A stretch of 64,000 nt of DNA from Whalleya microplaca (lineage: Eukaryota > Ascomycota > Sordariomycetes > Xylariales > Xylariaceae). This document shows, in pieces, positions 35,268 to 46,408 of this stretch. The translations under genes were made by a program, and so were the position numbers. The DNA lies in the NCBI GenBank assembly GCA_022497155.1, contig MU385759.1, positions 248,001 to 312,000 of the forward strand. Reading direction: 5' to 3'. Each line of letters starts with the position of its first letter. Position 1 is the stretch's first letter. The notes under the pieces are model-generated. The model worked only from the letters and a program-made list of their open reading frames with translations, made no database searches and had not been told where the DNA came from.

Positions 35268-38200
35268 GATGTTAGCGACGTCATAGGGTTTATTACACAA
35301 TTGACTTGAAGATATGAAATGGATAATGATTGGTAAGATTATTAAGTGTAAGGGGGATGGTATTGAACCTCGACAGTTTTAATTGTCGATTGCAAGTTTT
35401 GTAAAGAGGCTGAAGGCGCTGCGGTTAGTTTTCCTGGGGACTCCTGCCAGCTGTGCCTGTGACTCAAAGCATTAGTCGCTACTTGTATGTGCAAGTACGA
35501 CAGCACGTAGATGACTATCTAGGTAGGCACTCTACGTACACGCAGCATAGTGACTTGGCTTGATGTTCATGTTCTAACTTAATATGGTGACTGTACCTTC
35601 CCCGAGGCTATTAAGATATTACAACAACCTCCGGGAAAATATGGATATAAGCTGGGTAGATCACGTATATATTTCATCAAGGACTTAATAATTAAGTGAC
35701 ATGGAGGCTATTTAGAATGTGTTTACGTCTCTCCCAAGAGCGTTGTATGTAGTTCTTCGCCAACCATATATTCCAATATCCCGTACTGGATCATAGTGTA
35801 CTTCATTTCATTATAGCATATAGATAGATGAAAACAATGGTTCCAACCAGCTGTCCTGTAATACTTTTTAAGATGGCTTACATACACCTGGTAGTGGGAC
35901 TGCAGAAATGAGTGTGAAAGAGCAATCACGTAACTGTAAAGCAAGCAAAATAATGCGAGCAGACGATAACCAACTATCTTCACAGCCTATGTAGTTTTAA
36001 TTGATATTAACGTTCAAGTTTTTTAGATAGCGTCATAAAATTAAGGTTATTTTCTATACTTCTAGGATATCTTCTATACACACAAACTTAGATTCAGAAT
36101 TAATCTTAGGCTTACTGGAACTTTATATTCATACTTAGTCGCAAAGCGCTAGAACGTGTCAATTATATTGTCTAACTTAAGAATACAAGATTGTCGAATC
36201 TAGAGCTACATATAAATGATAGGAATACTGGCATCACTAGCTTATCGATATTTGCTGCTGAAAGATAAGTCCCAAAGCACTTGACTCATTGGGACTTCAC
36301 TCTTTCACAAGCCGTGGATACCTTCAGTTCGATTACGTACTCTCCGATTGCAATACAAAGCGCTAGTAGCACGTCATGTTTCTCGTACTTTGCTACTATT
36401 TTACCTCAATTTATCAACAGGTGTGTGACGTGTGAGATGTATGCCATTTTTGGTGATGTGCGACAGTTGGGACGTGTCCACATTTAGGTGACACTTAAAC
36501 AAACGACATGTAGCCGGAAGGAAGGCATAATTCGAGGCCACATATCATTCCGTTCACTTACATCATGGTTTCCGTGCTATATATCATACACGTTGATGAG
36601 ACCGCCGAATCTGGCGTCAGTAGTATTTCCGTATTCGGCACAGTAATAGACACCTTCACAGGCAGCGGGTCTATCAAAATAGAAGAGTTGGTGCGTTGAC
36701 ATATACTGGTCTCACCGACTAGTCGGTTGAGACATAGGTCATCTGCCGGCTCACGATCTTGCCTTCCGCGGTGTTGCCCATAGTCGCCACGCTCGTTCCC
36801 CTTGTCAGCAATTCTGGATTATAGGATGATTGGCTACACGCCCCATACCTATTATATAACCTCATAAGAAATACTTTGCTACCCCTAACCTGCGTCAATT
36901 CCAACACGTAGGGGCTATATATTGTCTCTTCGTATCATTTCAGCTGTGTTAAAACTTTTCCACGTGTGGATTAACGCTATGAAGGGCAAGTGGTTTACGC
37001 TGACCTCCTTCACCTAGAACGTCACACGATAATGCCGTCGTCGGCTCAATGTCTTCCTATTTTTGCTCCTTTATCATCTAACCTACCACCTAATAGCCGA
37101 GAACTTGAAGTCTCAAGCATTCCAATGTAGAGTTAGGGGTGTTTTACAATATATCACAGTTACAGTGTGTGAAATGATCATTTAGGTGCTGCCGTGATCA
37201 CTTTTGTTGACTAAGTAGAATTGCGTAAAAGTCTAAGATCTAAAAGATCTTCTAACAGCTTAGAAGATACCTTATTGCTCCGAGATCCATAGGCTTAAGG
37301 CACTATAGCTAATACCCCTATGATCGCGACACAATATCATACGGAGTTTAGGCTCCCATATTGATCTTTCCACTTACCCTTGTTAGATACTTCGTGCTGT
37401 ATCTAGCGTTCCGCTAATTGGACTTGTAATTTGCATCAATTAAGCAGATTGTAGTCTACTGTTTTTGTTTCTGATTTTATTCCTTGGCGCCGCGCGCGCG
37501 ACTAAGCTCTACATCTAGCTGCTGCCTCCTTACGGCAAGCATGCACTGGACCCGCACTGTGTGCCGGCGCTTATAATGCCTACATGAGTGCAGGCGACTC
37601 TGTACGTATCGATGGGTAACTCAGGTCTTCGCTAATGTACCATTGTATTAGTATATGTTCTCTGCAAGGCGTACGATGACAATGAAACCCCTCACCATGG
37701 CCGTGAACTTGTCTATCAAGGCTCTCCCCGCCGCCATCGGCCAAGCCTTCGTCCCCGTCACCTGGAGATCCCTTGCTCGCTTGGAATCACGGTGTTATTG
37801 GCGTTCTTACTTTTTCCGGCGGAATCGGTTTCTGGATCTACTGCCGCAAGCGCAGCAAGAAGGTAGACAAGTGGAAGAGCACTGTAGTCTGAATAACGTG
37901 GCACGATTCTTGGTGGTGATGTCGTTGGGGAGGCTGCTCAATACGACGTATCTTCTGTTGAAAAGATCTAGACATCGCCTAAGAAAACGTGTTAGTAAGA
38001 TGGTCTTTCACAGTGGTGAACCATAAGAGTGTGCCAGGATTTAAGAGAAAATAAATGATTGCGAAATTATTGACTGTCTGTAGGAAAGAAAGCGCAGATT
38101 TAAGTCGCTAGGTGGGTGCGACGTATCGAAGACGTGCTGGGTTGGCTGACCTGGTGGCGTAATCTAACCCCCGTATATGTGTCACTGTGATGGAGCGCGA

Positions 38201-39740
38201 AGTGAGTATGAGTAATCCGGGATGTGGCGGCTTGTCCGGGTATCTACTGGCGGGCCCCTTACGATGTGCACTGGCGGTAGTGAATACGTATGAACGCCAT
38301 CTATAGTTATATGATTAGATATTCAATCTCAACTCATCTTCCAGTGCCACTGTAATTGTGGAACTTTGGTCTTCATGCTCGTGTAACAAGCATTGCCCAA
38401 TCGAAAGCATCAGGAGTAAAGTATGTTATTATATAGAATAATCTTGCTAATAAGTATATACGACATTGGATAATAGTTTCAAACCCATATGTGAGATATA
38501 TCTTTGGACAGGTCCCTATGGCGAAGCGGGTTAAAGAGTTTCATATTGTTTAGATGCGGGCTTTTTCACATCTAAAGCCACTCCAAAAGCATAAGGTCAA
38601 AGACATGTTTTGGCCTTCTGAGTTTTCTTCATTTTATTTGGTGATATTCCATTATTTAGGTGGTCTAAGTTGTCTCTACTTGATTCGATTGTACTATACA
38701 TGTATTGAACGCTCCCAATGATTCATAGCTTCAAATTAAACAAAGTTATGAACAAAGTAAGTAATCTACAAGTAAGCGTGAATATAATGATTCAAACGCT
38801 TCTGAGTGGTAACCTGCAACGAAAAGCATGTAGGTTATTGTCTGCCGCTTGTTACGCATGCTATTTTGTATCACCTGCGAACGTGACCCCAAAGTTTGGA
38901 CCCGGGGTTGGGAAGAACCTTGTGTATAGTAATTCCTGCTGGACCGGCACACAGTAACCACACACAAAAGTGTACGGTGATGATTGTATACTTCTGAACA
39001 TGAGGGGTATCGATTCCTATTGGAGGGGCACTAGCTTGAAAGCGCCCCAAACGCAATGCGAATGTTCCCTTACAGACTACTCTACTAACTATGTCGCCTT
39101 TTGAACTGTTGAGTATTAGCTATTCTAAATTGTATAAGCTTTTCTCTTTACTGCATTATCGAACTAGATGTCATATTCAAGATTGTTGCCAGTATTGTTC
39201 TGTCAACTATGCGAATTGAAGAATATTCATTGGATGTCGGAATTTCAAATAGGACCGCTTGGCAGTATAGAGTGTTACATCCTCTTACTACAGCCAGGGT
39301 AGTCGATATACCTTCTAAATCAGGTAGGTGACCGGCATTCAACCTTACTAAGTGGGTATCAATTGGATCGGTATATACAGTAAGGATCATCGTTTTCTAT
39401 CTGTTCCAGAAGCCAGCTCTGTATGCACGGCAATCAATATTCCAACGTGAAATGATACGTAAAGTCACCTATACACCAAGAGATATGTTGAGGAACAAGA
39501 GTAATTACTGTAATACCATGACTTATAGGTTGAGATGCTCGGTTATGAGTGTCAGGATCTGTGCTGCATCTTTGAGTACTTATAATGTAAGGAGCGATCT
39601 TCCATCAGGTAAGTTTCCTAGAATACTTCCAAGCTCTTTGTCCAAGTAGCCCGCAAGTTTTCTAACCTGGACCTAGGGTGACCTTTTTGACTTTTACCTT
39701 GAACTTGAGACCCCTCGAAGCGTAGCTCTGGATAGCCAAC
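35268..39740. other. 4.5-kb AT-rich gene-poor stretch
   Basis: No intact gene is supported. Most of it is AT-rich with dense stop codons. A GC-richer island at about 37660-37900 encodes the likely C-terminal tail of a membrane protein (entered separately). Small palindromic words occur (for example around 37229-37262). The composition fits decayed repeats or repeat-induced point mutation, but no transposase or reverse transcriptase motif was recognised. Confidence 0.45.
37690..37890 (+). pseudogene. Orphan C-terminal membrane-protein segment
   Basis: Within a GC-richer island, the frame reading LSPPPSAKPSSPSPGD is followed by a hydrophobic stretch (GVIGVLTFSGGIGFWIYC) and a basic tail (RKRSKKVDKW) before TGA at 37888-37890. 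This is the typical end of a single-pass type I membrane protein. Upstream, a stop codon in the same frame near 37704 and AT-rich DNA leave no visible ectodomain, so it may be a gene remnant or a last exon whose upstream exons I cannot see. Confidence 0.35.
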
Positions 39741-41772
39741 ATGTCGCACTCTCCCACCGACAGTAGCAGCAAACCAGCGCTCGAGGAGCTCGAGAAGGGT
39801 GAGATAAGCACTGTAATCGTGCAGGATGAAAAGCGCCTGGAGCGCATTGTCAAGTGGAAGCTCGACTCGAGGTGAGCAAGCCAACATCGTACTGATTAGA
39901 TGACATCCCTGAACTTGACTGACATTATCTTTAGAGTTCTCCCACCGATCGCCATTTTGTTCCTATGCACGTTTTTTGACCGGACCAACGTGGGAAATGC
40001 TCGATTGTAAGTTGTGCTTGTTTTCGAAGCCACTACAAAGTTATCTGCTAATATGCTACAGATATGGTCTCGAAGGAGACTTGGGGATTACTGACAGTCA
40101 GTACGACTTAGGTCTCGCTATCTTTTACGTGACCTACATCGTTGTGTAAGTGATCACTGAACAGCAACAGTTAGTAACGTATGTTAATGGTACCATGTAT
40201 AGCGAGATTCCGAGTAATATGACCCTAAAGCGAGTTACTGGAAGAAGATGGCTCCCATTCCTCGCATTTGCTTGGGGTGTCTCGTCCATGTGTTTGGGTT
40301 TCATCCAGAACTATCCAGCCTTCCTTGGAATACGTGCTCTGCTGGGTGCCTGCGAGGGCGGAATTCTTCCCGGAATTGTAAATAAGCCCGCGTTTATCGT
40401 GAAGAGAAGGGCAAATGCTAACAAGAAAGTATTAGATCCTGTATCTATCGGGTCTCTATAAGAGGACCGAGCTTGCTCTCCGGATTGGCCTCTTCTACAC
40501 TGCTACCTCACTGTCTGGCGCATTCTCAGGTGAATACAGACTTCAAATTTTAGTTAAGATTTTCTGGGTTAACCCATCATTAGGTCTATTGGCGCGTGGT
40601 ATCGCGGAACTTGGAACAGCTGGCGGCCTTTCAAGCTGGCGCTGGATTTTCGTCCTTGAAGGCGCTGCGGTAAGCCCCTCCATGATCACAGAACGCTACA
40701 CACCTAACAATTCCTGAAGACGGCAGTTATATCCATTATAGTTTACTTTTTCTTGCCGGCCAACCTCAGCACCGCCTGGTTCTTTACGGAAGAGGAGCGC
40801 GCATACGCTGTCACTCGCACCCAGGGCCTCGTGACCACTGCGACCCCCCGCGAAGTGTAAGTTTTACAAAGGATATTGCGTAAAAGTTACGGTAGCTGAC
40901 TGAAATATAGTGAGGCTGTCGAGAAGTTCCAGTGGGCAGAATTCGGCCGTGGTATCTTCAATATCCAGGTCTGGCTCACAGCTACAGCCTATTTCGGTAT
41001 TCTCTCTGGGCTATACTCTTTTGGTCTTTTCGTAAGTTACAGCAGCATTCTCAAGATGCTCATTGTTAATAATTTCTCAGTTGCCAACCATTATTGCTGG
41101 CCTTGGGTATACGGCAAACGAGGCACTGCTCTTATCGGTGTGCCCTTATGCCGTAGCGGCCGTTGTTACCGGTAAGTTCTGGTAGACCACTGTTGAAACT
41201 GATAATAAACAACATGGCTAATTTCGTACAGTCGGCGTCGCCTTCACTTCAGACTACCTGCGTAAACGTGGACCTGTTATGCTATGTACGATGCCCATCG
41301 CTATTATAGGCTACGCAGTGATTGCAAACGTAGACGATAGCAGGGTGAAATATGGCATGACATTTATGATGGCTACCGGCCTTTTCTGCAGTGTCCCGCC
41401 GGTGCTCGGTTGGCTATCTAACAACTCGGCCGGCCACTACAAACGGGCAACTAGCGGTGCGTTACAACTCATGATTGCCAACTGCGGTGGCTTCATGGTC
41501 CTCATCCTATATCCCAAGTCTCAGGGACCGCGATACTATGAGGGCCATACTATCGTCATGTCGCTACTTTGTGCTGGGTGGCTTTTGTAAGTTGAATATA
41601 TATCCATTTCCTGCAATATTACTATACCTGGCAGGTGGCTAACGTTTTGAGCAGAATTCTTCTTAACGTCTTGTATTGCCGAAAGATCAACAAAGATAAG
41701 GCCAATGGCAAGTATGTCGACTGGACTGGATGTGGTGATGATCGCGATCCCAATTTCAGACTGGTCTTATAG
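39741..41772 (+). CDS. MFS transporter, anion:cation symporter family, 11 exons
   Basis: This is a plasma-membrane permease of the Dal5/allantoate-type family. Hand splicing gives eleven exons: 39741-39871, 39935-40006, 40062-40145, 40203-40377, 40436-40529, 40584-40669, 40720-40856, 40911-41031, 41081-41171, 41232-41586 and 41655-41772. The total is 487 aa, with every junction in frame and introns of 49-68 bp. Family marks are FFDRTNVGNARLYG, YIVVEIPSNMTLK, LLGACEGGILPG, YLSGLYKRTE, SSWRWIFVLEGA and VPPVLGWLSNNSAG. The C-terminus has the common DDRDPNFRLVL end. About twelve membrane segments are visible. Intron richness contrasts with the three-intron paralogue at 29505-31193. The substrate is unknown. 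Confidence 0.93.
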
Positions 41773-42748
41773 AGGATTGTTAACGCGGCTGTTGCATCGG
41801 GATATGGGGCATTACTGCAGGACAGAAAGAATGAGTATCCTCGGCGGATATACTCTAGAAGTAAATTATCTCCACGGAGGAGGGTCTTGGATATTCAGGG
41901 ATAATGTGACAAAGAATAAATGAGGGTATTATTTATATGATAATTTACATTTGCCTTCATGTCAGTTACTATACTGTTGAACCCTCTTTGGTATGCCCCT
42001 GAACCAACCATTGCCACATACTAAAAATACCAAACAATGCTCAACTCAGGATATTTAAAGAACAGATGAGTTGTTATCTGGAGGCCCGTAGGCTGCTAAA
42101 GGAGGTCGATTATCTACACTTGGTTAAGACTACCTATTACTAGGATACTATTATCAGTTGTCAGCATCGGTTCTTGCTAATGGGGCAATGTTATGTTGAC
42201 CTACTGTAGCAACAAGCTCACTTCTAGCTTGAACATATCATGAAGATGGTATTAATCTTTGCTAAGTGTAAGTGATGTATGTACTTAAAAATTGTCGAAT
42301 TAGAAGGAAAATATCTATTTGTGGATTCTTTTCTCTTCTCCCATTGATTGTAGGTAACAGTTTAAGGAATAGTTAATGACATCGACTGAATTTGCCCTCT
42401 GGCAAGGCGACTAGCAGAAGGGGATGGCAATGTCTAATTGTAGTGTGCTGCATACATATATCTAGTTAGGTAGCAATGTACCGCCACATTGTATTGAATT
42501 GAAATTTCTTCTCGAAGGTGCTCCTGTCACCTAGGAAATCGGCGTTGTCATTGTTTACTGCGATTTTGCCGCACCAGGTATCTGTATTAACCCCCGAAAA
42601 GTTTTTCCATTTTTTCACTTTTACCAAAAGAATTAGCAGCATTGCCATAATTCATAACGCCTCCACCACCACCATCAATGCTTCCACTTTCAGTCCTGAT
42701 CTTCCTCCGAGCAGCATCAACGTCGCTACGTGGCAGCATTAATTCAAC
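41773..42748. other. Intergenic region
   Basis: About 980 bp between the MFS transporter and the F-box gene, AT-rich. It holds the MFS 3' end and the F-box promoter. No supported small gene or repeat. Confidence 0.4.
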
Positions 42749-44237
42749 ATGATGGCGCACCCTTCTTTTTATTTGCCTCCCGAAATACTTCGCATGATCA
42801 TAGAATTTCTTTCTGGCGACGATATTACCAACTCTATCTCAGGTACCATCGACTACGAGAACACTATCAGCAGTTATGCCGCTGTTTCTAAGACATGGCA
42901 GAATATTGTTGAAAGTATCAGTTTCCGCTGCATTACACTGACACCCGAGAGTCTCCCACTTGCTCGTACTATTATCACGCCTTCACGCCAATATTATCTT
43001 CGGAAAATCGATCTACATATTGTCCTTCCAGACTACAAAGATAATCGCATACGCCGCGATGTTGTTGTTGATGATAATGAAGATGGCGACACCGATGTTG
43101 AAACTCTCGACGATCAAATCCGTAACCAGGCTGTCCTTGATGATTTTGTGCGCAGCTTCTTCAATGACATCCTGAGCACCTGGAATATACAAGACATTTG
43201 CGAAGACGGAATCGGATTAAACATTAGAATCTACTCCAGATCGGATGATGGGTACACCACCCACGTATTGGCCGAGAGTGAGGACCCGCTTTGGTCAGGG
43301 AGTGAACGATTCCAAGACTCGTTTCTGAGTGTGCCTAGAACTCTGCTTCCCGTTCCGTTCATTTCAGGCTTGAGTATTGGCGATGATATCTCTACTCGTA
43401 ACCTTTCTGGGGAGGGGTATTCGTCACTATTACGAGCCCTACCTAACGTCATAAGGGTAGATGTTTGGGCTCACGAAAAACAGTATGCCAATCAGAACCA
43501 TCGTAATGGTAAGAAACTATGCATACTTTAGATACAGAAGACTAGAGTTAACTGATATGTTCATAGCATATATTGAGTTGGTGCGCTCTCTTGGTCCATC
43601 CGTCACATCTTTGCTTTGCCACATCGATGACATCGACCAAGATCAACCCCCCGAGTGGTGGCACATTGATTCATTACAGACAATCCAGGACATGACTGTT
43701 AATGGTAGGGATACTCTTTCTGAGAGCCTCCATGTTCTATCATATCAGCTCATTTCTCTTGACGTCTGCGGTGTATTCAGCCCTTCCCTTTTCTGGCCGC
43801 AAAACACATCTACTGATTCTGGTACCCCCTTCTGGCCAAATTTGGAAATTCTAGAAGTCGCTCTGCACTACGTTCTTCCCGGAGGGATATGGCTCTTTCA
43901 GAAATGTCGTGACGAATGGAATGTGGACCCCTTTACGGGTGTTGCGCATTTCCACTGGGAAGCAAATGAAGATGCCCTGAATATGCTACACGCTGCCGTA
44001 GTCAGGGCCGTGACCAAAATGCCCAAAATTGCTTCTCTAACAATACAATGCAACCTTTCTCCAGGATTCTCTCACCACTTTCGACTCACGGTAACAAAAA
44101 AAAGAATCGCTAAAGCAATCTGGACGAGCTCCCCTGCATACGAGCCTCCTAGGCAGGTGTTGGATCTCTGGAAGATGATTGCGTGGCATCGCAGCCTGTA
44201 CTTCAATTTTGTTGTCAAGGCCCCTGATGAATCATAG
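42749..44237 (+). CDS. F-box protein
   Basis: This is a probable substrate receptor of an SCF ubiquitin ligase. Exons are 42749-43508 and 43567-44237, with a 58-bp intron (GTAAGA...TCATAG), giving 476 aa. The N-terminal F-box-like segment (about residues 6-60) has FYLPPEILRMIIEFL and then YAAVSKTWQNIVE. An acidic stretch (VVDDNEDGDTDVE) follows near 105. The rest has leucine-rich, beta-like segments (LEILEVALHYVLPGG, MPKIASLTIQC) typical of fungal F-box proteins with a degenerate leucine-rich-repeat-like region. No signal peptide or membrane segment. It is one of two F-box-type genes within 7.5 kb. Confidence 0.8.
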
Positions 44238-45200
44238 ATACATATGGGGGATGTCAGTATACTTGTCCTTCAAGAATACAATTCATGAGATGATGGATGA
44301 TGTGTAGGTTTAGAGTGAAAGGGATTATGGTCGGGTATCCAGAATATCATGCATCATATTTATTGTGTGTATAACTATCATTCGAGTACTGACGTGATCG
44401 CCATTAGTCAATTGAGTGTTGTAACTATCTAAGTGATCTTGTCCCGGATGGTGAGAAGATCTCTTTCTAATACTAAGCGCTCAGATACACTGTTTACTCC
44501 AGATTCATATAAAAAGGGGTATCTAACAGTTACCCCTATCGTGACGTCATGCCATAGTGAAACCTCCAAACTCAATCATAGTAAAGAATCATTCTATTTA
44601 GGCCTCGATGTGAAATTTTAGCCATTCTTCCTCTATTTCCCAATCTGTTCTCGCTTCTATGTTTCGAGAAAGCATCGTTATTCCATATAACGACCTGTGG
44701 CTGCGTTGTCTTGAAATATTAAGGCGAGAAAATTTTTTTCACGGAGGCTTCTAGAGAGATATCCCTTCATTTTATACGCGCAGCGTATATCGATGAGGCT
44801 ATATAATGATATGATTATTTCCAACATTCGCTTGGCCATCCAACCATTTGCCAGGAAGCCAGCAGTACGCCCTCCAACACCCACGATTTGCGATCATTAA
44901 GATCTAGGAAGGGATGATTTCTAAAACTGTGAGGAAGTTCTTGCGCTTCAAATGCTTACATGTATTTATGATCTTATCAAGCTACGATTCGTAAACCTGA
45001 TACCAAGATTCTCTGTACCGTTCGAATTAGCTCGTCGTCGTCGACCTCATACACATCTGCTGGATTACCAAGCTAGCTTAGGTCACACGATATAGGACCC
45101 GCCTTGAATTCGGGGGACATTCTGTACTTAACCCGGTTTCCTCGTGTCGTGGCCTGATTCAGACATAGAAGATATGTCAGCGATTGCGACCAGGTTTACG
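44238..45200. other. Intergenic region left of the hAT-like element
   Basis: About 960 bp of AT-rich sequence with no supported gene. It ends at the left copy of the target duplication GGTTTACG (45193-45200). Confidence 0.5.
45193..45200. repeat. Target-site duplication, left copy
   Basis: GGTTTACG, identical to the copy at 45775-45782, immediately outside the left inverted repeat. Confidence 0.85.
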
Positions 45201-45774
45201 CAGCGCTTCCATCAAATCAACTAATTACTTGACTTGACTTGAATTGACTTGATTTGACTTGATACAATTGTTTTTTTTCGATAATTGATCAAATCAACTA
45301 GAAGCTTATTTTTGACTTGATTCACTTGATACTAATCAATTATTTTCCTAACTGTATAAGCCACAGTATAAGCCACAATATAAGCTATATATAGTGAGGT
45401 TTTCTGGTATTGTTAGTCAATATTATAAGCTACCTTACGCCCTGTGCTGATTATCCTTGTTAAGGGTTGACCACTATCACGTCCGTGACTTTTATGTAAC
45501 AATTTTGCTGTATCAGGTCATCTCCTGGAGAGAACTTTTCCTTCGGACCTTCGGATAAACTTATCTCCTTAAAGCCACCCTATTGCCTAACTAAAAAGGT
45601 ACCCTAATATGTAATTCAGGGGTTCAGGAATAAAATTCGTAATTTAATGTATTACTAATCAAGTCAAGTTACAAATAGCCTCAAGTCAACTCGAAAGTTC
45701 AATTAGTTGATTTGACTTGATTCAAGTCAATTAAAGTGGTTTACTTGACTTGAATTGACTTGATGGAAGCGCTG
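45201..45774. mobile_element. Non-autonomous hAT-like element (MITE), 574 bp
   Basis: The ends are perfect 15-bp inverted repeats: CAGCGCTTCCATCAA at 45201-45215 and its reverse complement at 45760-45774, with imperfect similarity running further in. The element is flanked by an exact 8-bp direct repeat, GGTTTACG, at 45193-45200 and 45775-45782. An 8-bp target duplication and CAG-starting termini are hallmarks of hAT-superfamily transposons. Both subterminal regions are packed with TTGACTTGA-type words, as expected for transposase-binding subterminal repeats. The interior is AT-rich with no open frame, so it cannot move alone. The intact duplication and identical ends suggest a fairly recent insertion. 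Confidence 0.88.
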
Positions 45775-45782
45775 GGTTTACG
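45775..45782. repeat. Target-site duplication, right copy
   Basis: GGTTTACG, immediately outside the right inverted repeat; an exact match to 45193-45200. Confidence 0.85.
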
Positions 45783-46408
45783 TGCTTAAACGTGTTGTTG
45801 CAGAGTGTTGTAATGATAGAGTCATCTGTGCTACCTTTAGTAACTATATCGTAGGGCGTGTCTAGAGCGAATTTGCATTTTCCTTCCATGCTGCGGCTAG
45901 CTGTGACATAAACTGATTTGAGTTGGAGGTAGGCTTTGTATCATATAATAATTAACTCGTCGGAAGTAACATTGAGGAAACGAAGCGAAGATGGCACAGC
46001 TGCAAATCGTAGACCCAACTTTATCTAGGAAATAACTTCACCATCTGGTGTAGCATAGATGTTTATAGTCAGAGAGGAGCTGCAGGAGGCTTGTTATTGG
46101 AGAGTTGCGATATTGCTGGGCTGCGCCTCACCCCACATGCGGCCTGACCAGGTGGAGAGGAGAACCGCGCGCCCTTTAATGTCAAAGGATCGAAAGGGCG
46201 CGCGACAAAGTGCTACGACACAAAAGAAATAGAATGTGATATTGAAATTGTGCGAGCCCGAAAACCGAGACTTACTTCTTACCCGACAGTTCTGAGCTTT
46301 GAGACAAAACTACCTAGGTAGCCTCATACATTCCTTGCGCTTCTATCCCTGTGATTGACTAGCTCTCGGTATTGCCACATTTGATATCAGGAAGCGAGCT
46401 CTGCTCTG
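45783..46408. promoter_or_regulatory. Upstream region of methionine aminopeptidase gene
   Basis: About 625 bp between the mobile element and the MetAP1 start. It contains a GC-rich near-palindrome around 46165-46205 (GCGCGCCCTTT...AAAGGGCGCGC), a long inverted repeat that could form a hairpin or bind a dimeric factor. The transposon insertion lies just upstream of this region. Confidence 0.4.
46166..46203. repeat. GC-rich inverted repeat upstream of MetAP1
   Basis: GCGCGCCCTTT (about 46166-46176) and AAAGGGCGCGC (about 46193-46203) are reverse complements 11 bp long, separated by roughly 16 bp. The feature stands out in AT-rich surroundings. It may be a regulatory palindrome or hairpin; its function is unknown. 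Confidence 0.6.
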
